DNA of 11,918 nucleotides, taken from positions 1-11,918 of the forward strand of contig JAHFCA010000027.1 in assembly GCA_023249715.1 (NCBI GenBank), written 5' to 3'. Origin of the DNA: Elusimicrobiota bacterium. GTDB taxonomy: Bacteria > Elusimicrobiota > Elusimicrobia > 2-02-FULL-39-32. The position numbers and the translations under genes were made by a program. Below the pieces are notes generated by a model. The model was not told the DNA's origin and did not search any database. It was given only the letters and a program-made list of their open reading frames with translations. Shown one piece after another: positions 1 through 6,084 of this stretch (position 1 is its first letter; the number at the start of each line of letters is the position of its first letter).

Positions 1-2
1 CA

Positions 3-224
3 AAATCAATTCTTAAAGAAGTGCTGTATAACCCTGTCTTTGCGCAGGATCTTGTTCTAGTTGAGTCCTTGTTAGAAATTAGCACCCGCATTACCACTGT
101 CTATGGCCGTAGAATCAAAGAAGAAAAGTTCGATGGGAAACATACACTCTACTACCCTACCACAGTTCCTTTTAAAGCGAGAAAAACTCAATCTGGAGTC
201 ACTATTACTTTTAATAATGAATGA
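3..224 (+). CDS. 3' end of an unrecognised protein (5' end outside the window)
   Basis: The frame is open from base 3 with no stop before 222-224, giving about 73 residues that probably form the C-terminus of a gene starting left of the window. The first half looks helical (DLVLVESLLEIS). The end is rich in beta-forming residues (HTLYYPTTVPFKARKTQSG, then VTITFNNE). I do not recognise the family. An internal ATG would allow a 67-aa protein from 21, but no Shine-Dalgarno sequence precedes it. The gene lies upstream of an accessory protein, an excisionase and an integrase, so it is probably cargo of the same mobile element. It could also be a degraded fragment. Confidence 0.45.
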   Translation, partial: KSILKEVLYNPVFAQDLVLVESLLEISTRITTVYGRRIKEEKFDGKHTLYYPTTVPFKARKTQSGVTITFNNE

Positions 225-255
225 ATTTTTAAATCATTCAGCCGCGCTCAATTTC

Positions 256-279
256 TTTTTCTCTCAAATGAGAGGAAAA
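256..279 (+). promoter_or_regulatory. Hairpin next to the ribosome binding site of the 292-606 gene
   Basis: TTTTTCTCTC (256-265) pairs with GAGAGGAAAA (270-279) around an AAAT loop. This is a 10-bp stem with one G-T pair. Its 3' arm runs into the AAGGAGGG ribosome binding site (278-285), so folding could partly hide that site. The arms are plain and AT-rich at the base, so the regulatory reading is inference. Confidence 0.3.
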
Positions 280-291
280 GGAGGGAACAGT

Positions 292-606
292 ATGATTGAA
301 CTGACCGAACATGGAAGTAAGACAAAAAAGTTTAAACTCGGGAGTATCTGTCTGAGTAGAGGTGTTTTTGATGAGTGCAATAACATTGCGGGGTTTTACG
401 ACTTCGTAACGGACTCAATCGAAAAACATTCCTTAGGAAATTGGGGTGATCTAAGTGAAATAGATAAGAGGGAAAACGAATTTTCCCTTGATAAACACTT
501 AAGAATTCTATCCGCTTATCATTCCCACAACTCAGGTAAAAAAATCTGGGTAATAACAGAGGCAGATAGATCTATGACCACCGTCTTATTTCCAGAAGAA
601 TACTAA
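292..606 (+). CDS. Small accessory protein of a family often labelled 'type I restriction subunit M'
   Basis: The product is 104 aa. The start is set by a strong AAGGAGGG at 278-285, six bases before the ATG. The same frame runs back to 103, but that stretch overlaps the preceding gene and reads as low-quality protein, so I reject the longer form. The central and C-terminal motifs are recognisable: KFKLGSICLSRGVFD, then GNWGDLSEIDKREN, LRILSAYHS, and IWVITEADRSMTTVLFPEEY at the end. From memory this is a widespread family of about 80-110 aa, common on plasmids and integrated elements and often named after type I restriction modification subunits because of its neighbours. It has no methyltransferase motifs, so that name should not be read as a function. 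A perfect hairpin follows the stop codon. Confidence 0.8.
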   Translation: MIELTEHGSKTKKFKLGSICLSRGVFDECNNIAGFYDFVTDSIEKHSLGNWGDLSEIDKRENEFSLDKHLRILSAYHSHNSGKKIWVITEADRSMTTVLFPEEY

Positions 607-618
607 CGTCAGTTAAAA

Positions 619-642
619 TAGCGCCCACTTTTGTGGGCGCTA
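619..642 (-). terminator. Perfect 10-bp hairpin, terminator-like for leftward transcription
   Basis: TAGCGCCCAC (619-628) and GTGGGCGCTA (633-642) pair perfectly around TTTT. On the plus strand it lies just past the stop of the 292-606 gene, but the bases after it (CCCTTTGCC) are not a T-run. On the minus strand it is followed by TTTTAACT, a short T-tract. It may stop leftward transcription, or protect the 3' end of the plus-strand transcript. Confidence 0.6.
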
Positions 643-662
643 CCCTTTGCCTCATAAATTAT

Positions 663-671
663 AAAGGAGGT
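663..671 (+). promoter_or_regulatory. Orphan Shine-Dalgarno sequence without a start codon
   Basis: AAAGGAGGT is a near-perfect complement of the 16S rRNA 3' end. No ATG, GTG or TTG follows at a workable distance. ATA sits at the optimal position (678-680) and opens a frame of only 14 codons. The neighbouring frame, open from 665 to a stop at 767-769, reads SPKRIGKSLKAMGL and then LQALHALQTLP. That resembles the end of a DNA-binding or primase-type protein. The stretch may be a decayed gene start, but this is inference. Confidence 0.3.
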
Positions 672-723
672 ACAAATATAGTCCAAAAAGAATTGGCAAA
701 TCTCTCAAGGCTATGGGATTAGA

Positions 724-836
724 TTTGCCCCTCCAAGCCCTCCATGCTCTCCAAACTCTCCCGTTATAGAAGAAACTAAAGCAAAATTCAGTAATTTGGG
801 TGGAGATGGAGAGCTTGGAGGGCTTGGAGAGGCAAA
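724..836. repeat. Long imperfect inverted repeat built of 9-bp units
   Basis: The arms are 39 bp each (724-762 and 798-836) with a 35-bp loop. By hand alignment 32 of 39 positions match, and 27 of the outer 29. Each arm also has a 9-bp period: CTCCAAGCC, CTCCATGCT, CTCCAAACT and CTCCCG on the left, and TGGAGATGG-type units on the right. It would form a strong RNA or cruciform hairpin. It occupies most of the 309-bp gap between 606 and 916, where I see no convincing gene. Confidence 0.65.
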
Positions 837-844
837 ATCCAGTA

Positions 845-870
845 CAGGCACTATCCCCAATGAGTGCCTG
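845..870. repeat. 8-bp perfect inverted repeat upstream of the excisionase gene
   Basis: CAGGCACT (845-852) and AGTGCCTG (863-870) are perfect complements separated by 10 bases. No T-run follows. The repeat sits 45 bp before the HTH gene at 916. It could be an operator for that protein, a recombination accessory site, or only an RNA hairpin. The sequence does not decide between these. Confidence 0.4.
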
Positions 871-915
871 GATTGGAATGAGAACACGGATTAGTTAAAT
901 CAATTCCCTAATAGA

Positions 916-1164
916 ATGATTAACTCAAACGAAACAATAATAAAGAGATACCTTACGATGGATGAGCTAGTGGAGTATCTATCCCTTAGCAAACGTTCCA
1001 TTTATCATTTTATTAGCCAAAGAGATCTCCCTTTTATTCCTCTTTCAAAACGCTCCTATAGGTTTGATCGAATTGCAATAGATAAATGGATGATAAAAAA
1101 ACAGATTCAAACTTTAACTGACCATCTGGAAAATAGTACTATTGAAATTCAATCGGGGAAGTGA
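916..1164 (+). CDS. Excisionase-like helix-turn-helix protein
   Basis: The product is 82 aa with one MerR-like winged HTH of the excisionase/AlpA type (HTH_17) at about residues 12-60. Visible motifs are YLTMDELVEYLSLSKRSIYH, then a turn with DLPFIPLSKRSYRFD, then an AIDKWM helix. Such proteins bind DNA beside an attachment site and steer a tyrosine recombinase toward excision, or act as transcription factors of the element. The integrase gene starts six bases after this stop codon, so the two are surely co-transcribed. No clear Shine-Dalgarno precedes the ATG at 916. A later ATG at 958 would cut into the first helix, so 916 is preferred. The residues after about 62 are polar and probably unstructured. 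Confidence 0.8.
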   Translation: MINSNETIIKRYLTMDELVEYLSLSKRSIYHFISQRDLPFIPLSKRSYRFDRIAIDKWMIKKQIQTLTDHLENSTIEIQSGK

Positions 1165-1170
1165 AATAAC

Positions 1171-2229
1171 ATGGGTATTTATCTAAGAAAGAATAGTCCT
1201 TACTTTTGGATGGCGTTCAAATTTCCAGGAAAAAAACAAATCAGGATATCCACAGGCACAGCCGACAAAAAACTAGCCCAAAAAATTTACATTGCTAAAA
1301 GAAGCGAATATCAAAAGGTAGACTATGAATTTGAAAGAGAGAAGATTAAACTTAAGGATTTAATGAATAAATATTTAGAAATCTATTACAAACCTTCAAG
1401 GGAAAGCAATAAGAATGCCATTTATATTGTCAAAAAAATACATGAATTTTTCGGGGAGGTCTTTGTGAATGAAGTAAGTGTTGATAAAATTGAAGAATAC
1501 AGAGCAAAACGTTTGGGGGATGGCGTCAAGCAATCTACCGTAAACAGAGAGTGCTCTCTCTTAAAATCAATCTTCAATCGGGGAATTGAATGGGGCAAAT
1601 GCAAGGAGAATCCTGTTAGTAAAATAAAATTTTATAGTGAGAAGGAATTCAGACGAACTAAGTTTTTAGATAAAAATGAGAAAATAAAATTGTTAAATGG
1701 ATGTTCACTGACAGTAAAAAGAATTGTACTCACAGCTCTTCTAACAGGTATGAGAGAAGGTGAATTGCTTAATCTTAAGTGGTCAGAAATAGATTTCAAT
1801 ACGAGACTAATCAAAATTAGCCATTCTAAAGGAAAAAAAATCCGACATGTCCCCATGAACTCTGAACTTGAAAATGTGCTAAAATCTATCCCCTCGGTTT
1901 CAGATTATGTTTTTGGCACTCAAAAAGGGAAAGCAAAGTTTTCTTTATACCGTAAGCCTTTTGAAAAAGCGGTAGAGCAATCCGAAATAAAAGATTGTGT
2001 GTTTCATACTCTGCGTCATACTTTTGCTTCGGATCTAATTATGAAAGGAGTTGATTTAAAAACTGTGGCTGAACTATTAGGACACAGCACAACGGTTATG
2101 ACCGAACGTTATTCGCACTTAAGTAAAGAGCATAGGCAAATGGCAGTAGATCTACTGCCAAATATATTTTATCACACTGGTATCACACTACCTATTTTTG
2201 AAAGTAAAGAAAATACTAAATCGAGTTGA
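1171..2229 (+). CDS. Tyrosine recombinase (phage/element-type integrase)
   Basis: The product is 352 aa, normal for the family and apparently intact. The N-terminus (residues 1-50) looks like an arm-type DNA-binding segment. A SAM-like core-binding domain covers about 60-150, and the catalytic domain about 165-330. All catalytic residues can be placed: Arg195 in TGMREGELLNLKW, the beta-hairpin Lys220 in HSKGKKIRHVPM, His279 and Arg282 in HTLRHTFAS, His305 in LLGHS, and the nucleophile Tyr314 in TERYSHL. The enzyme cuts and rejoins DNA at att sites to integrate or excise the element. It follows the excisionase-like gene directly, and its stop codon is 14 bp from a tRNA-Thr gene, the presumed target. 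The gene points toward the tRNA 5' end, which is less common than abutting the 3' end. Confidence 0.95.
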   Translation: MGIYLRKNSPYFWMAFKFPGKKQIRISTGTADKKLAQKIYIAKRSEYQKVDYEFEREKIKLKDLMNKYLEIYYKPSRESNKNAIYIVKKIHEFFGEVFVNEVSVDKIEEYRAKRLGDGVKQSTVNRECSLLKSIFNRGIEWGKCKENPVSKIKFYSEKEFRRTKFLDKNEKIKLLNGCSLTVKRIVLTALLTGMREGELLNLKWSEIDFNTRLIKISHSKGKKIRHVPMNSELENVLKSIPSVSDYVFGTQKGKAKFSLYRKPFEKAVEQSEIKDCVFHTLRHTFASDLIMKGVDLKTVAELLGHSTTVMTERYSHLSKEHRQMAVDLLPNIFYHTGITLPIFESKENTKSS

Positions 2230-2243
2230 TATTTCAATGTTCC

Positions 2244-2319
2244 GCTGGGGTAGCTCAGTTGGTAGAGCACATCCTTGGTAAGGATGAGGTCGTCGGTTCA
2301 ATCCCGATCCCCAGCTCCA
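2244..2319 (+). tRNA. tRNA-Thr(GGT)
   Basis: A complete cloverleaf can be drawn. The acceptor stem is GCTGGGG/CCCCAGC (2244-2250 with 2309-2315). The D arm is GCTC-AGTTGGTA-GAGC. The anticodon arm is CATCC-TTGGTAA-GGATG, with anticodon GGT at 2277-2279. The T arm is GTCGG-TTCAATC-CCGAT, whose outer pair is G-T. The discriminator base is T2316, and the CCA end is encoded (2317-2319). A run of five T follows at 2320-2324 and may help termination. The gene directly follows the integrase gene, so its natural upstream promoter may have been replaced by element DNA. It converges with the pilin gene on the other strand. Confidence 0.95.
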
Positions 2320-2334
2320 TTTTTCTCCCCACCG

Positions 2335-2796
2335 CTACCAATTCGTAAACCAACTGTTTTTGATATCGGTGTGAACACAATTCACAAAAAAATCGCCTCC
2401 GCCGGTGCTCACATAAATCCAACCGCCCGTATCATAGAGATTGGCAATTCCCCCGCGATTGACCAAATCGGTAGATTTTGAAATAACTTGATTGGTCTCG
2501 GAATGGTAGGTGGCCGGTTTTACGGTGGGAATCGCATCAATATATTTAGGAACAAGGGAGGATATTCCGACATTATTCGCGACCACCCCATCTCCACCCA
2601 ACTTAGGAGTTTCTTCATTGTTATCCGAAAAATAAATATTCAGAGCAGACCTTAAGTTCATTAAACCGCCTTTAGTGGATCCCTCTTTAGATTTCCGAAT
2701 CAAATCCGCAAATCTCGGAATCGCCACAGAGACAAGAATCCCAAGAATGGCCACTATCAACATGAGCTCAATAAGAGTGAAACCTTTTTTGTTCAA
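2335..2796 (-). CDS. Type IV pilin-like / pseudopilin protein
   Basis: The product is 153 aa. It begins MNKKG-FTLIELMLIVAILGILVSVAIP, a textbook class III signal: prepilin peptidase would cut after Gly5, methylate Phe6, and leave Glu10 as the +5 glutamate. One hydrophobic helix (about 6-28) anchors it in the inner membrane before assembly into a pilus or type II secretion pseudopilus. The globular part has SKEGSTKGGLMNLRSALNIY and a Gly/Trp-rich end (GWIYVSTGGGDFFVN). No assembly genes are nearby. The only usable start is TTG, because an in-frame stop lies at 2809-2811 and no ATG fits. There is no Shine-Dalgarno. The gene lies 12 bp after the transporter stop, so translational coupling is likely. 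Confidence 0.9.
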   Translation of the reverse strand: MNKKGFTLIELMLIVAILGILVSVAIPRFADLIRKSKEGSTKGGLMNLRSALNIYFSDNNEETPKLGGDGVVANNVGISSLVPKYIDAIPTVKPATYHSETNQVISKSTDLVNRGGIANLYDTGGWIYVSTGGGDFFVNCVHTDIKNSWFTNW

Positions 2797-2808
2797 ATTG
2801 AGATGAAA

Positions 2809-4653
2809 TTACATCCAAAGCTTAGAGACAATATTCCACCCGTAAATAAAGACCGTCAATAAAACAATAAGTCCTATAATAGTGGGCGTAATCGCTTTTA
2901 TCCATTGAAACGGCGTATAATGCTCGTCCACTTCCTTGCGAATAAAAGCATAAGAGACTACAGACTGCGCGGAACCAATATGCGTCCAACACCCTCCCAA
3001 GGCATACCCGGCAATTTGGGCCATAGAAAATAGATGCAAAATTCCAATGTCTAAACCATGGAGTCCGCGGCTCGTAAAATCGGCCACCACATTGTTATCT
3101 AAAATTGCCGATAAAAATGTGGCCCCTAAAAACTGCGCATAGGCAATGTGAGAAACCCCTAACACCTCTATTCCTCTTTGAAGCAGTGAAGAAATTTCGT
3201 TAAAAAACCCGGACTTTTGTAACAACGTAATGGAAAAGAAAAGCGGGAATAAAAACAGATATTCCATAAACTCCGCTTTTGCTTCGTGGAGGGCAAGGCT
3301 TCTCATTTTTTTAAGAGAATATATCCCTAAAAATGCCACAAAAAATCCCGCAAAAGAAGCATAAAATAATGAAATTTCATGATCGATCGCATGCCAAATT
3401 AAGCAACCTATAAAAGGAACAAAAGATAGAACCCCCACGATTTGCGATTGAATTCTTCTCTTATGAAACGTTTCAAAAATAGATCTTATTTTTTGTTCGG
3501 AAGCGTCAATTTTTTCTTTATCCGCATTATGGAGATGAGTGTAATGAATGTCTAACGCTTCGCTTATCTCTTCTGTTACAAAATGACCCAATAATTCTTT
3601 CCGGAGATTTTCAGAAAGTCCTTCTTTAACCATGGCGCTGCCTAAAGGTTCTCCTTGGCGCAGTCTATGCGTAATGGCTTCAAAAAGGCTTCCCAACTTA
3701 TCCCGATATCCATCAATAAATTCTACGGGAATTAAAACTTCTCCATGCCGAGCCGCTTGTAAAAAGCGCACATCGGCCGTGTGTGAATCTAAAATATCCA
3801 TCTCACTGGTCACAATTTTAGCCCCGCCAAACCTGCGTTTTAAGCTCCAAGTTACCGCTAAAAAACTGCCCACGGCTACCGGTAAACAATATTTTAAGAA
3901 AAATATGTTATCTAAAAATGGATGTAAATTGGTTTTCATTATTAGGTTGGGTGGTTCTCCATAGGCAAGCCACATGCCACAGACCGTGGTAACAATGGTA
4001 GAAATGATGACCGCATACAAAATATCCGAATCCTTCGCTTTAGCTAGGAACAAAATAATGACAAGGGTACGAATCATAAGCCCAATCATGGAAACACCGT
4101 CCAATATACCCGAAGCAAAAGAGACTAAGGCCGTAAGAATAGCGATCGTTATAAAAACATTCCCTTTAGTTTTTCTTAGAACCGCAAAACTGACACTTTC
4201 TAAAAGTCGTGTTTGAGCGATAACGTTGACAAAAAATGTTAAACCCAAAATAAAAAGCATGGTGTCCGCATGGAAGAGTTGTTCTAACCCATGTAAGGTA
4301 AGAAAGTGATGATGCGAGAAATCCCATAAAGCGGAGGTTCCTTGTTGCTGAATGGATTGGCGTAAAAAAGAATTGGACCACCAACCTGTGCAAAAAGTGG
4401 ATCCGATAATTAAAACTGCCCCGTAAGTGAGCGCATTCTTATCTAAACGGTAGCGGATAGAACCAAAAATAAACAGACAGAGAATGGTCAATAAAACTTC
4501 TGCCGCCATAACGCCGGGGCCAAAGGCGCTCCGCTTTCCCAAGAATAAAATTGCCAGAGAAATTAAAAAACAGACTGCTAAAAATTTCTTGCCGGAAATA
4601 TGGATTGTTTTGGGTGTTAATTCTTTTGGTAACGTCTCACTGCCTGGCGTCAT
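2809..4653 (-). CDS. Na+/H+ antiporter-like membrane protein (ion transporter superfamily)
   Basis: The product is 614 aa with about ten or more hydrophobic segments in two halves. Each half carries an ion-transporter (NhaD/ArsB/CitM-like) signature pair. The first half has ILDGVSM (183-189) and YGEPPNLIM (231-239). The second has ILDNNVVAD (517-525) and GGCWTHIGSAQSVV (553-566). Such pairs mark the inverted-repeat hairpins that bind substrate. From memory this matches annotated 'putative Na+/H+ antiporter' proteins, but the ion is not proven. A soluble charged stretch (about 281-400) separates the halves and is unusually long. The start at 4653 is preferred over one at 4713 because GAGGTT lies six bases upstream and the longer form adds 20 poor residues inside cobA. 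The start overlaps the cobA end by 17 bp, which indicates coupled translation. Confidence 0.8.
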   Translation of the reverse strand: MTPGSETLPKELTPKTIHISGKKFLAVCFLISLAILFLGKRSAFGPGVMAAEVLLTILCLFIFGSIRYRLDKNALTYGAVLIIGSTFCTGWWSNSFLRQSIQQQGTSALWDFSHHHFLTLHGLEQLFHADTMLFILGLTFFVNVIAQTRLLESVSFAVLRKTKGNVFITIAILTALVSFASGILDGVSMIGLMIRTLVIILFLAKAKDSDILYAVIISTIVTTVCGMWLAYGEPPNLIMKTNLHPFLDNIFFLKYCLPVAVGSFLAVTWSLKRRFGGAKIVTSEMDILDSHTADVRFLQAARHGEVLIPVEFIDGYRDKLGSLFEAITHRLRQGEPLGSAMVKEGLSENLRKELLGHFVTEEISEALDIHYTHLHNADKEKIDASEQKIRSIFETFHKRRIQSQIVGVLSFVPFIGCLIWHAIDHEISLFYASFAGFFVAFLGIYSLKKMRSLALHEAKAEFMEYLFLFPLFFSITLLQKSGFFNEISSLLQRGIEVLGVSHIAYAQFLGATFLSAILDNNVVADFTSRGLHGLDIGILHLFSMAQIAGYALGGCWTHIGSAQSVVSYAFIRKEVDEHYTPFQWIKAITPTIIGLIVLLTVFIYGWNIVSKLWM

Positions 4654-5419
4654 AAAAATAACCTCGCTTGGGATAGATTTTTGTTTGTAAACGGATGACG
4701 TCCCCCACCACAATCATGGCGGGAGAAGATATTAATTTTTTATTTTTGGAAATTTCTTTAAGGAGCGTTTTAAGAGTAGCCGTTAAGCAAAACTGTTGCG
4801 GCAAAGTACCGGAACAAATTAAAGCAATCAACGTTTGGGAAGGCCACCCGCCCCACAATAGTTCTTGCACAATTTCTTTAATTCTGGCCAATCCCATTAA
4901 GAGAACCACGCTTTTTCTGGGGGCATAAGCGCTCCAATCTCTCGATGCTCCTTTGCCATTTTTTATTCCGACTTCATGCCCTGTGGTTATAGTTACCGAA
5001 GATGCGTACTCTCTATGCGTCAATGGAATCCCCGCTGCTTCCGGAACAGCAATAACAGAACTCACTCCAGGAATAATTTGCACAGAAATCCCATGTTGGA
5101 CTAAAAATTCCGCTTCTTCCGCCCCTCGGCCAAAGAGGAAGGGATCCCCTCCCTTTAAACGGCAAACCGTCCTGCCTTTTTTTGCGTAACAGAGAAGAAG
5201 TTCATTAATTTCAGATTGCTCATATGTGTGGCGGTGGCGCCTTTTTCCCACATAAATTTTTTTAGATTGGCGTGCAGCTATTTTTAAGAGCTCGGGATCA
5301 ATTAACGCATCGTAAACGACAACGTCTGCCTGCTCTAGAGCTTTTTTTCCTTTTAGAGTGAGGAGTTCCGGGTCCCCCGGTCCTCCGCCTACAATCGTAA
5401 CCATCCCGCGCGTTTTCAT
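4637..5419 (-). CDS. cobA: Uroporphyrinogen-III C-methyltransferase (SUMT)
   Basis: The product is 260 aa, the usual length for a stand-alone SUMT. It transfers two methyl groups from S-adenosylmethionine to uroporphyrinogen III at C2 and C7 to give precorrin-2, the entry to siroheme and cobalamin, in the cytoplasm. Visible motifs are VGGGPGDPELLTLKG (10-24), the RLKGGDPFLFGRGAEE loop (87-102), PGVSS (117-121), GIPLTHR (130-136), and SSPAMIVVGDVIRL near the end. It has no fused uroporphyrinogen-III synthase or siroheme dehydrogenase/ferrochelatase domain. It is divergent from pduO with a 48-bp gap, and its 3' end overlaps the antiporter gene. The start at 5419 is chosen by frame. A second ATG at codon 6 is possible, and neither has a good Shine-Dalgarno. 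Confidence 0.95.
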   Translation of the reverse strand: MKTRGMVTIVGGGPGDPELLTLKGKKALEQADVVVYDALIDPELLKIAARQSKKIYVGKRRHRHTYEQSEINELLLCYAKKGRTVCRLKGGDPFLFGRGAEEAEFLVQHGISVQIIPGVSSVIAVPEAAGIPLTHREYASSVTITTGHEVGIKNGKGASRDWSAYAPRKSVVLLMGLARIKEIVQELLWGGWPSQTLIALICSGTLPQQFCLTATLKTLLKEISKNKKLISSPAMIVVGDVIRLQTKIYPKRGYFYDARQ

Positions 5420-5438
5420 TTTGTAATAGAAAGAGATA

Positions 5439-5447
5439 TGATATATT
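5439..5447 (+). promoter_or_regulatory. Extended -10 box for the pduO gene
   Basis: TGATATATT matches an extended -10 element (TGnTATAnT-like). Transcription would start near 5454, giving a leader of about 14 bases. The -35 region is weak (TTGTAA at 5421-5426 with a short spacer). The box sits in the 48-bp gap shared with the divergent cobA gene. Confidence 0.45.
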
Positions 5448-5467
5448 TTTGTTAGATTTATAAAAAG

Positions 5468-6058
5468 ATGGAACAGACTCTCTTAAAATCTAAACCCACT
5501 AAACCCAGAATTGGCAAAGGCGATTACGGTTCCACCGATTTTATCGGGACAGCCGTTGCCTACAAAAGTTCATGGCAGGCAGAAGCGTGCGGAACGGTGG
5601 ATGAACTGAATGCCATGATTGGGGAAGCTTCTAACCGCATTCATAACGCGCACATTAAATCGGCGCTCTTAGAAATTATGAAAGATTTATTTATATTGGG
5701 CGCTGATATAGCCAATACCAAAATGGAAAAAAGAGATCTTCCCCATATTATGACTAAGCATATTCATCATTTGGAAAATTTAATGATTCACTATGAAAAA
5801 TCTTTAAACCCCATTCACCACTTTCTTATTCCCGTAGGGCCCCCCAGTTTTACCGCTATTCATTTAGCCCGGGCTATTTGCCGCAGAGCCGAGCGGCAGC
5901 TCGTAAAATTTTTTAAAGGCACCAAAGACGAGAAGAAGTACAACCCTCTTACTTTGGCCTATTTAAACCGTCTTGGCGATCTTTTCTTTGTAATGGGCAG
6001 ATTGCTTTTACAAGAAGAAAATTCCCCAGAAATCAGCTGGAGCAGAAAAGACGCATAA
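5468..6058 (+). CDS. Cob(I)alamin adenosyltransferase, PduO/MMAB type
   Basis: The product is 196 aa, a normal single-domain length. It adenosylates cob(I)alamin with ATP to make coenzyme B12, in the cytoplasm, usually as a trimer. Diagnostic motifs are GKGDYGSTDF (16-25, the ATP-binding loop seen as TKxGDxGxT in the family), GTVDELNA (42-49), ARAICRRAER (134-143, with the arginines and glutamate that contact ATP) and YLNRLGDLFFVMGR (165-178). The first residue of the loop motif is Gly rather than the common Thr. The gene diverges from cobA and precedes an oxidoreductase-like gene by 26 bp. With cobA it suggests corrin use or salvage, though no other corrin-ring genes are in view. The start at 5468 is the first ATG, without a clear Shine-Dalgarno. 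Confidence 0.93.
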   Translation: MEQTLLKSKPTKPRIGKGDYGSTDFIGTAVAYKSSWQAEACGTVDELNAMIGEASNRIHNAHIKSALLEIMKDLFILGADIANTKMEKRDLPHIMTKHIHHLENLMIHYEKSLNPIHHFLIPVGPPSFTAIHLARAICRRAERQLVKFFKGTKDEKKYNPLTLAYLNRLGDLFFVMGRLLLQEENSPEISWSRKDA

Positions 6059-6084
6059 TACAACAACATTAAGGATAGAAACCT

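Noticed and set aside
103..291. N-terminal extension of the small accessory protein back to 103
   Set aside because: It overlaps the preceding frame, has poor composition, and the AAGGAGGG at 278-285 fixes the start at 292.
724..836. CRISPR array or insertion-sequence terminal repeats
   Set aside because: The 9-bp units have no constant spacers, and the arms enclose only 35 bp with no transposase.
2198..2233. Promoter for tRNA-Thr in the integrase 3' end
   Set aside because: TTGAAA and GATATT are present but their spacing (24 bp) is too long, so no promoter can be supported.
4654..4713. 20-residue N-terminal extension of the antiporter-like protein
   Set aside because: It lies deep in cobA, lacks a ribosome binding site, and GAGGTT serves the ATG at 4653.
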